64,000 nt of DNA from the NCBI GenBank assembly GCA_030549495.1, contig JAUIRK010001026.1, positions 62,001 through 126,000 on the forward strand, written 5' to 3'. The stretch is from Nectonema munidae (lineage: Eukaryota; Nematomorpha; Nectonematoida; Nectonematidae). The notes beneath the pieces were generated by a model. It made no database searches and was not told the DNA's origin. It saw only the letters and a program-made list of their open reading frames with translations. The position numbers and the translations under genes are program-made. Shown here in pieces: positions 48,001 to 60,000 of this stretch; positions within the stretch are counted from its first letter, which is position 1; each line of letters starts with the position of its first letter.

Positions 48001-51000
48001 AAAAACTGTCATACTCAAAAGGAGGAAAGCATTTTGCTAGAATATTTTTAATTTATACTGTTAACCGTATCATCTCTCTCGTTGTTTATCTTTCTCTCAC
48101 TCTCTCAATATATATATATATATATATTCATGGAGATGCATACCTTTTTGTTGTATGTATATTGATCTTTATAGCATTTTTTCTTTCAATGTCTAGATGA
48201 ACCAACGCTAACATTAATACTAAAATGGGGAGGCGAATTGACCGCTGCTGGTAGACAGCAAGCTGAAGATTTAGGAAAGGCCCTTAGACACATGTATCCT
48301 GGTGGCAGAGGTAATTTAGAGGAATGTACTTCAACGTTTTCACACATTTATAATAACATGCTAAAGAGCCATCTTTTGCGCTTAGGTGAGTATGGAAGCG
48401 ATCCAGGTTGCGGCCTGCTACGTCTTCATAGCACTTATCGCCATGACTTGAAAATATACGCTTCCGATGAAGGAAGAGTTCAAATGACTGCCGCTGCTTT
48501 TACTAAAGTATTTTTTAAATATATAAATAACATATGTTTCTTAATTACTGCAATACTATATATAATAAATAAACTTACCACATACTGTGTTTCTACAACT
48601 ATTACTGTCCAAACACATATGATATTACTTCTAACTACACCAGTGAAGAAGTAAGAGTTAAATTCATAAAGAATTAATGGATGAAAATAATAACCCTTGT
48701 TGGTGTATGTGATTGAGCACGCTCGACACGATATACAGAGGTCTAAGAGTCAAATCCCAGTTGAGAGAAATTATTATTGTTTAAATTAATTATTATTATC
48801 TAAATAAAACATTATATTTGCTCTGATTAATGTAGTGTATGCAGATAAATTCATTCTTCTTCTTCCTCTTTTTCTTATCAGGAAATGATTTCTAAAGTCA
48901 CTTTTTATCAGTGAATTTTAGCGTTCACTGTTTCGATTCTGTGTTACTTAATTACTAAAATACTATATATCCTAATATATAGATTATAATATACACTATA
49001 TACAGTGCCGTGCAAAAGTTTTTGTCATATCTTTAATGAATGTTTTCGAAGTAACATTTCTTATACCTCATTCCTTTAGGTGTTATTATAACATTTGCAT
49101 CCATAAAAACAAAACTCAATTTTTGTTTCATAGCTAAAAATCATCAGACATACCCAAAATTACTTTTTATTTTATCCACAATAATCTATATTTTTTAATG
49201 CAACCTTTGTCAAAGCTGATTTTTTAGCTGCAATATAACTTTTCAAATTTTTTTGTAAGAATACGTTTTTTCGATATATCGAAATATTTCATGATTAATT
49301 ATTTTTATACATTATTTGCTTTGCAGACAAATTCGGACTTATTTGGATGTTTTTTTATATTTTTTGTACATTATTTTAATTCAATTTTTGAGAAATACCG
49401 GTTTTTATCTTATTTGCAATAGTTCCAGTACTTCTAAATTTTAAGAAATTTTACTTCTATATAATCCAAACAATTTAGCTGTTGCTCTTTGACTTCTACT
49501 TATTAACAGAGATACGACTTTAGTTCCTAATTCTAATGACACATAAGGCATAAATGATCAAATCGAAAAACAAAAGAAAAAAAGTAAACAAAAGATTTAA
49601 TGATAAAAAGGGAAGATTGTCAAAAATTTATTATTAAGAAACATCTCAATATAAATGAAGATTTTTTTATAAAAATAATAAATATTTATATGAATAAATA
49701 TTTGGCCGAAAACTTTCACATGGCATTTTTAATCAGTAAACTATATAATTGAATTTTTTTAAAAAGGTAAATTTAAAAATTTTACCAATATAAAAATTAA
49801 TACCTATATGTTTATATTTTAAGCATTTAATTAGCAAAAAATATTTAAAAAAAAAATAAAAACAAAAATGGTATCTAGTTTTTAGCTGCGGGGGAAAACT
49901 TTTGCACACCAACGTATATATCCTTTTCTTCAAGTGGTGGTTGAACGCTTTATAATTAATGTTGGTTTAAAAAGATTCTTAAGAGTTGAAATCTCCAATT
50001 GAAAAAAGTTTGTTGTTTTTATACGCATTTTTACCTTAAATTCGTTCTTTTACATTTTTTAGTTCGTTCTTTTTCAATTTAAGTTCGTCTTTTTTTAATT
50101 TGAGCTTGACTTTTACCAATTAAGTTCGTCTTTTTGTTATCAATTTTATAAATGAAATTACTCCAAAAAATTTGCCAACATTATTTTAACAAAATTAGCA
50201 TACCTTTTTTTTTTTAAAAAATTACATTATAACGATTTTCTTTAACATTTTTGTTTTATACTCTTTTATAGTATTTCAAGTTCCAGTCGTTTTCAAATTT
50301 AAGTGAAATGTTTTCAAAATTTTTTGAAGTAATTTAAGTTAAAAAAACGAGTTTAAATTGAAAATAGACGAACTTAAATGGAAAAAGGACACTTAAAATA
50401 AAAATGCTATATATTAGGTATAGATAGATTAATGTTTTTCAGCAAGATGGCACAATTGCCTGCTTATATCAAACTTTGAGCAAGGAAGATGATCCCAAGA
50501 CCTTGTGGGATGTAGGCAAACCTTACTCGCACCCCTAGACTTTTTTCAGACAGCATTTTGCCCAAAATAGAATTGAGTGCATTGTTATTTTTAATTGAAT
50601 AAGCAATGCTAAATTAGAGATGTGTCGGAGGTGAAGTCTTTTGGATCCACGGATGTTGATGCCAGAATTTGAGCATAATTTTAAAAATCAAACTATTTGT
50701 GCATAAAAACTTGTTATTCATCATAGAGTCACATTCAAAGTCGATAATTACTTTTGCATAATTTTATCATAAAGACGTACTTATCACTAAAATTTTAAAT
50801 AAAGTAAAAATTGAAAAATTCCGAAAAAAACTTCGGGGCATATAGAAAAAAGAAAAATGTTTGAAAGTTGTGGATGCAGGTGTCGAATCTTAAATGATTC
50901 GCGGATCATGATGTTAAGAGGATGGGAAAATTTTTTCGGGATATTTCGCTTCTGCTCTCAAACAATAAATAATGTTATAGTGGAGGGCGATTTTTATGAC

Positions 51001-54000
51001 CGAATGCCCTTCCTGGCGCCAACCAGTTTTTGTATTCAGGACTGGAAACCGTTAGCCTTTATTTATAAAATCAAGTACTAAACGCACAAGGCAGTGGTAA
51101 TTTGGAATCGGAGTTATTTTCTCGTAGAACAAGAGCTAACCAAGGCTATCGAGTTTGTTCTACCCGGAGCTTTAGGTTAACGCGCCTTTTACTCGCTTTC
51201 GCCTGCAGATCATTTAGTTTTAAACAACCCCGCCACGTAAAGGCAGATCTAAAGACTTACTGTTCAAAGACTGTAAGAGACGCATGTGTCATATGAGGCA
51301 TTTTATAAGAGAATGAACGCTCAACCTCATTCTCCACCTTGACATAAACAGCATTAGAGGTCTTATAAAAAAACCTGCTCTCAAACAATATTTTTATTAT
51401 CTCTATTTTTTTCTCCCTCTCTCTCTCATATTTAAACATTTTGGTATCTTTAAAGGGCTTCTTGGCTTTGGAAGGCGAATTGACTCCAATCCTTGTTCAA
51501 ATGGTTAAAAGTGCAAATACAAATGGCCTGCTCAATAATGAATCCCATGAAATCAACTGCTCTAGAAGAGCTAAAGAAAAGTTGGAAGAAGTCTTGAATA
51601 GTGATAGAAATATTGTGAATCAAAGTTGTTTTTAATATTTGCATAAACTCTTTATATATTAATATTCATCAAAATTTACTTTCATAGAAGATATAGAAGA
51701 TATTGCACCAAACAAATCCTTCGCTCTGTTGGAGGCAATCAAGTTCATTCAAAATCCATACATTATATGCGGCTATTTGTATGATACAATTAAAAAATTA
51801 GTGGAAGTTGTTAGGGTAATTATATTTTAACTGTAAATATTTGCTTACTTCTAGTATATGAAATACGAAAATTTTTATACTAAAACAAAAAAAAAATTTT
51901 TTTAAAGAAATTTTGTTGATTTTTTGCTTCTTTCGTTTTGTACATCTATACTCGATCTTTAAACGGATTATAGCTCGAGCTGAAAATGCTGAAATGAAAT
52001 GGAATGATAAAATATTTCACCATTTTATAAATATAATCTGTCATTCTGATAGCATCGTAAATTGGATTATTATTTTTCTGCCCCACTCAATCATTTTCAG
52101 GTATTTTTCTTGTGAATTACCTAAAATTCTTGTTATTTCGGAGAATCTATATATGTTTATAGAACCTTTCTTGATTTTATAACCTCAAAGTCAACATAAA
52201 TCTTCAATTTATTTTTTTAAAGAATTTTTTTTCTGTAGAAAAGTTAACTCTATTTGACTCATCATAGTAATACTATACTTTGATTTTGCTAATTAAAAAA
52301 ATCGTTATTTTTATGTGAATAAGTTAGTCCGTCACATGCTATTCCTGGCATCTATATTTTGTAACCTTTTTTTACTTTTATAAATAATAAAATATCATTC
52401 TTTTTCTAAAAATAGGCTCAGGAATTTATTCACCATATGATAATAGGAATAAAAAGATGGATAACAAATGCTCATTGTTATTTAATATTGCATCTTAAAT
52501 TTTACTTGTGTTATTAATTCCTTGATCAAATGTACAAGTTTCAGAAATTATCTTGTTGATTTTTTCTTCCTAAATTAGACAATTTTTGGCCAAAATTTTG
52601 AAACGTAAAAATATTGAGTTTTATAAGGAATAATTTCTTGTTTGCCACAATTTGAAATTTAAATCGCACTCAAAAATAAATTTAAGGACACCTATTTTTA
52701 CTTGTATTGGTTGGTACGGATTTTATATATAAGGTCGTTTAAGCTACGAATATATTAGGGCTCAATAGTATTATTAAATTCTTTCCTGAAAAACAATATT
52801 AGTTGGGTGGATGTCACCATTTAAATATCTTTCTAACAGGTTCCAACAATATGCATACTTGTCTAATAGATGCCTTTTACAACATTCAACAACACATAAT
52901 ATGTTTAATGCATACATATTAAAAATATAAATATTTCCTTATACATGAAAATATAATATTTTTACATTGAGACTGAAGGGCTGTCTTATATATTACAAAA
53001 TATAAAGGAGGAATACAGTACACTTGTATGGTGTATCTTTATTAAAAAAATATTTCGTTTCTCCTTTTTCAATTTAAGTCAAGCAGAAAGGGGAGGTGCG
53101 TTCCCTTTTCCTTTCTGCTTGATTTAGGTGGAAAAGTTTCATAGAGTCGAAATATTCTTTTTAATACTATTCTGCTATATATTTGGGTTATATTGTTACA
53201 TTATGTTTCGATTTCACATCAATCCGAAAACCAGGATCTATCTAAAAACTTTTTTAAAGAAGTTCTAGCCAGTTTCTCATTTTGTCATTATTAGAAGCCT
53301 ATAAATTAAGCATTTTAGAAGATTGTTCATTGCACAGAACACAATTCCTAAGCCTATCTATCATCTAGTGCCATGTGTCTGTTTCTATATTCTGCTTTCA
53401 TATTGTTTCTTTTTTATTAGCGTAAAAAATAATGCAAAAGAGAAACTTATTTTGAAAAAAAGGGAAAATTTTAAACAAAAAAAAAGGCCTCATGTTTTTA
53501 CTTTCTGGAGAATTTTTTTAAACTTTTTTCGTTAATTAAATATTTAATACTTTCAAAAGATTTAGAGTAGTAAAATGATATAATTTGATCCTTAATCTTA
53601 TATATGTTTAAAAAATCTAATTTTTTAGCTTCACATGGAGAATGATTTTCATCTAAATGTTTTATTATACCACGAAGAAACTTGGGACCTAATGTACAGA
53701 AGATGGTCAAAACTACTCTATGATTTCAAACCGAAAAAAAAGAAAAATGAATTATATGAATTTGATATAAGCAAAATCCCAGATATATTTGATAATGCCA
53801 AATATGACTTTTTGCACAATGCTGAAAGACTCACTTTTCCAAATTTGCAAGATTTATACACGTGTAGCAAGGCGATGGCAGATATCGTTGTTCCGCAGGT
53901 ATATAAATGCTTTAAAAATCTTATTATATGTCTATTTCATAAAGTCTTGACTTTAAAATTTTAAAACCAAAGAAACGTATTCATTAATATCAATTAGTGG

Positions 54001-57000
54001 CATCTCTGCTTAAAGTTGATAAAATGGAATATGTTGCTTATAGTCTGACGACAAAGCTGATTTTATCCCTACCCACTTTAACCCTAAGAATTTTCATTCA
54101 TGCATGCCTATAAATAGAATATGTTGTCCTCTCTCTTCTTACTAAGTATCTGTTAAGGAATATGGAATAACAGATGATGAAAAACTCAAAATTGCTATTG
54201 GAATATGCTCTCCTCTGCTCAAAAAAATCTTCTCTGACTTGAATCGAACAATGGAACCTGTTTCCGATACTTTTGATCGAATAGAAAGCTGTACCCGTTT
54301 GCATGCTAGGTTTCAATCCTTCTTTGCATTTATTTTTATCCATTTATATTTGTTGAGTGTAAGACATTTGCCCAATTAATAATAATTAGATACTAATTGG
54401 GTTGTTGATTCTTTTGCATGTGTAATAATTGTTATATTTTATTTTGGCCAATCATGCCACATGAACTATACTTATACAAATTGGTGTTCAAAAATGCTCT
54501 AAAATACACTTTCTCGAAGATTCAATTATGATTTAAACACAGCTTAGCTTTAAATTCAATTAAAGAGATTCATGTAAGTTAGTCAATAATTTATTTATAT
54601 AATAATTGCTTACTCTTTTTTGATTTAATTAGCAAAAAATTAATCATGTTAGTTAGATAGTCAATCAATAGTTAATGTAAATTATTCAATAGTTATTATG
54701 TAATTTAGTTAGTCTCTAGTTAAAGTTAAGTTAACTCTTTGAAGACCAAAATTTTCAGGACTTATCATTTGCTTTCTTTAAATGGAATTTTACATATTTA
54801 AAGCAGGCCATTTTCATTTTTTGGTACACCGGTGTCATAGTGGTCCTTAAAATGTTTAGTTAGTTTCTACTTTTTCCACAAGCTATTACTTCGTTCTTTA
54901 GTTAATTTGTTCGCTTTTTTCGAAGCAAAATTTTTTAGGAATTGTATCTTTGAATACTTTTACAAATAATTTTGCTCTAGTCGCATTCATATCATATTTT
55001 AATTGTATTTGTGTTGTGAAGAGCATTCATGTTTCTTGATTTTTTTCTTTTTTAAGTTATTCTCAGGGTGTTTTGACTCCTGAAAGAAATGTTAGAACTC
55101 GTTTGTATTTTACATCTGAATCTCACCTTCAAGGAATCATTACTCTTTTAAAGCTTGGAGAGTTCTCAAATGTAAATCTTATCCTATATTATCTTTTACA
55201 TCTATACATGTGTGTAAAACTTGAGGCTGTGCTAAGGATATTTAATTTTTTCTCGTTGAACATAAACCATGACACTAAAAACTTTGAAATTGCATCTTGT
55301 TTTTGGAGTGCTTTTAACGTATTTGGATGGCAGTGTCACATTTAAAATATAAATAAGTGTGGCACGATTCTAATATTTCTTAACCTCGTCTTTTTCTTAT
55401 GAGATCAAATGGGTTAAAACAATTGCAATATTTAAAGCTTATATATAAGGTTAGTTTTAAATAGCATTCTAAAATATGCGACTTTGAGGTGGGTCCAAAT
55501 CATTTATAACAATACTACATGTTGGCAAATGTGGGCACCGTTAAAGAAAACATTAACTTCTCTAATTATTATTATAGAACAATTAATATAAAATTAAGCG
55601 ATTTTGTTAATTTTCTTGAATATTAAAGGAATGTATCGTTAAACCGTTAACTCATTATTAAAAAATTAACATTGAATTTTTTTTATCAAATACTCTGAAT
55701 TTGAGGCTTTTATTTTAAATAAAAAAATTTTAATCATTTTATTATTATTTTTTCTTTTTATTCATTTCTTCTACGGAATGCTTATTATTTTCTTTAAAAA
55801 AAAGTTTCTCAAAGTTGACATCAGAGAGTGATACTCTTTTAGCTCTATTTTTCCAATGGTCCGCTTGAAAGAATTGTTATCTTGTTTTTGATGAACAAAT
55901 TAATTAAAACCTTTTCACCCAGAAAAACATCATATGTCATCAAGTATTTAGATTTGATCCAAGTGTTTACTAAATTTTGAGCTTTATCTTTAACTAACTT
56001 CTGACTGAAATTCATTGCTTCTTTTTCATATTATATTTAAAAATCATCTTCTTTCCCTTTTGTGCGCTCTTCACTTGAAAATCAACCAAATTTCCCATTT
56101 TTTATATTTATAATGTCAAAGTTTTCCAACTATATAAGACGAAACTTGGGATGAAAATCAGCAGCTAACTAGCACTCTTTATCTTAAAAAAATAGAGCAT
56201 ACTTGTCAAAAGAGCATCAATTAGCGAACTACAGTAAAAAAAATTAGTCTGTCTTCTAATTTAAAGATTGTAAGCAACAAAGTCCCGAACTTGTTCATCT
56301 GTTTGGAGTCTGTTAAGCGCTTTAGCCAAAGATGCGATAACATAAAAATTTCATAAAAATTATCGCAGTTGCTTTCAATATTTTCAGAAGCTATCAGAAT
56401 AGGCAAAACATCTATTTGCGCTCCAAATAGAATGAAAGCTTTTAAAAAGTTGCTGCCATTGTCTGTAGTTATCCTCTAATGTATAAATTCTTTATTATAA
56501 ATTGATCCTATTGATAGTATCGTAGTGAACTTTTGCAATTGCTTCTGCAATTATAGTTCTTAACGTTTAACTTTTTTAAAATCTATTAACGGAAGTTAAT
56601 TGATTCGTTAAGCACTTATGAAATTAATTTAAAAGTCTAAAAAAAGAATTAGATTTGCACTTTGGCTATTATTTGAAGCACTAGGACTAGCATTCCTTTA
56701 ATATAATTTCGTATATAATTTTTGATGGATGTTTTTTGTATGTAAAGTTGCGAAGCTCTCTAAAGATTGAACATGGTAAGAAACCTTTATGATTCGCTTT
56801 TGCGTAGTTAGTTCGCATATAATCCTTATGACAAAGGATGAGACAAGATTTGTTCATCTTCTATAATATAATTCTCAATGAAAGAATACGTATTTCAAAT
56901 ACCTTTTTATACATTGATATATTTGTGATTTCAAATATCAAGCCAAAAATTAGAATTATTTAACAGTCTGAGAACCATAGTAACCTCTTTGTAACATGAA

Positions 57001-60000
57001 ATGAAAATTGTCTGCTTTAAGTATATAAAATTCTATTGAAAAAGAAGGCAGGCGATTAGTCCTAAAATTCTGGTTCTCAAAGGGTTAATTTATTTTACAT
57101 ATATGATATATAAAAAGAAGCACTTTATTTGACGCTTTTGTAGTTAATTTTGTTTATTATAATGGATATATAGGACATGCTATTATAATTGCGTGTTACT
57201 TTTGTCTTTTTTTCAATGCCTTTTTTTTACATACTTATTTGATTTTAACCCATTTACGACCAATGTTCCCAAAGGGAACGCAGACGAATTCCTACTTTAA
57301 ATGGAATTAAATAGGAATTACTAAATCGCCTGCTTTGCTTGGTTGTAAATGGGTTTAAAAGATGTTTTAACTAGATATTATTGGATTCATGTATATAATG
57401 CATTTAAATGATATAATACCTAGCGGACTCAATTATTTTTATCTGTATAATTATATTAATGTTGGCCTTTATTTAAACTTATAACGTTGGAATTTTTTAA
57501 TATTTTTAACACATTAAATTTGTTTAAACTCTTTAACAATGAATTATAGCTTTTTTACTAAATATTAATTCAAACATTTGTTTTAATTGAAGCTGTAATT
57601 CAATAAAAAATGACGACATTGTGTTCTTATCTGTTTTTTGAGTAGTATTAAGTAAGTTTTTTCATTTCATTTCAATATCCATAAAATGTCTTACTGTCTT
57701 TGAAAAAATCTAAAATAAATCAAAATTTAGATTTAAATAATCCAAATTGGGAGCTGTGTGTATAGGGTTTTTTAAACCCGTTTGATGACCAGTATGGCGT
57801 CAGTCATGAAATGAAAAGCGTCTGCTTTTGCTATATAAAATTTCATTGAAAAAGAAACGAGACGATAAGTTTTCAAAAACTCTCTTGCCAAGATGTTTTC
57901 ATCCCCATTTTGTACAATATGTTATCCTAATTTTGATATCTTGCTCATAGTGTTGGGTTCTATTAAATGCTCATCAAGTTTTGGGATTTTTATAGGGCCA
58001 AACTGTTAAAAATGAATATTTTATTAATATAGAGTAGTAATTTATCTACGCCATATGTAACATATGCAGAGAGTGATGAAAATATGCAAAAAATACTCTT
58101 CTCAGATCATATCCTTTACAATACGGTACAAATACTTTTCTCAGCCGGTATGTATTTTATTGATCACCTATCGAAGGCTCATCAGACAAGGGTTGAATCA
58201 AACACACTTGTATCTGTATAAAATGTAATGATAAATACAAGACTATGAGAGATAAAATGCTTTTATCAGTGAAGTAATGCTATAATAACTATTGTGTATA
58301 TCGAATTGATGAAAATATATTTTAAAGATAAATTTGATACGCTGAGCTTATATATAAGCATCTTTAAGTTTATGAAAAAAGTATTGTAATTGTATTTTCA
58401 AATTAAGAAATCTAATATTTGTATTTTTGATTTAGCTGATAGAAGTATTTGTATTGTGTTTTATTGCTAAATTTGGTAGCTAGATCATTATTTGTATTTG
58501 AGACTAGAAACACCCAACCTTGCATCAGACATGCTTTGCACATACGACCCTAAAACGTTTTATTAATTCGAGTCCGTATAAAAGCATGAGATTGCCAAAA
58601 ATCTTTAGAAAATGTAACAATAAAAGATAACATAGATTCATTTTACATTCAACGAACGATGCCTTCAGAATATCCTGAATAGATAACTAATTTACCATGG
58701 TGACCCTCAATTTTCACATTCCTTCTCCCCTCTAGAAAGTGTCTGCTTCAGAGAACAGCTTTACTGCGGATGACACTTATAGCAGAGAGTAAAGCAAAAA
58801 ATTTTAACTTGGATGCCAGATTTTTCATACCTTTTAACTAGACTTGTTCGAAACAAAAATGAAGGCCTTTTTAAGTAAATTAACTCATTTTACATTAACA
58901 TTTGTATTAACATTTTGTGATCCATCTACGATAATACTAATAATAATACTAAAAAACTGTCAACCAGAGACTAACAAAAAGTGACCATCCCTCTCTCTCT
59001 CTCACACAAACCTCTAAAAAAAACCGTTGACACTAGAACTACTAAAATATAGTTATACCAATAAATACAAACAGTGAAATTGGCTTTGGACATTATAAAC
59101 ATATATTTAGGTGTATTTTAATCTTTAAGGACCACGTTGATCTTCTTCTTTCTTTTTTAATGGAATTTTATATATTTGAAGCAGATGATTTTCATTTCTT
59201 GAGACACTAATGTATCACTGGTCGTCAACGGATTAAGTATTATATCACACAAAACGTTATACTTAATATTTATCACAAATATTCAATTAAACTCCATAAC
59301 TTAAATTTTATATAATTTTTCTAATTAAATTAATTGAATAGAATATAACGACAAATTTTTTTATAAAATTTTTAATTTTTTTAACCCTTTCATGCTTTGG
59401 TTTTCTATCGTCTGCTCTCTTTCTCAATTACTTTTTATATTAATAAGCAGCTTATTTTTGGGACACTGGTGTCCCAGGGATAATTTCATTTTGACAGCAC
59501 AGTAAAGTAAGGTACTTTAATTTAATTCAATTTTTCTTGAAAAGTTAAATACGCAAATAATAATATTCATCAAAAATATAAAAATTTAAAAAATTCATGT
59601 TTTTGAAATGTTAATCTAGAGAAGTCTCTTTGCATTTGACTTTATCAAATATAACTTATCGCTCAAATTCTCTGCTTAATTTTTTAATACTTTTTCATAA
59701 CTAAAAAATATATTCTTTGTTAAATGTTTCTTAAACAAAGTTCACCATCTAAATTTGTGTCGTGAGATAAAATCTCTACGTTTCCATAAGAATCTACTAA
59801 TTCAATTTTTCATTTCATTATTTTTTTGTATTAATTTTTTATATATAATTTCCCTTTTTATACAGCCTGAGACGGATCAACAATGGAAGCGTTCTCTAGA
59901 ATATCTAGATGCTGTTTCAGAACTTAATTACATGACCCAGTTTGTTATCATGCTCTACGAAGATCCTTCTAAGGTAGTTCAAGTATTCAACTAATATCCT

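Noticed and set aside
48697-48770. tRNA gene candidate.
   Set aside because: Stems are too weak, and an AT-rich SINE-type tail follows.
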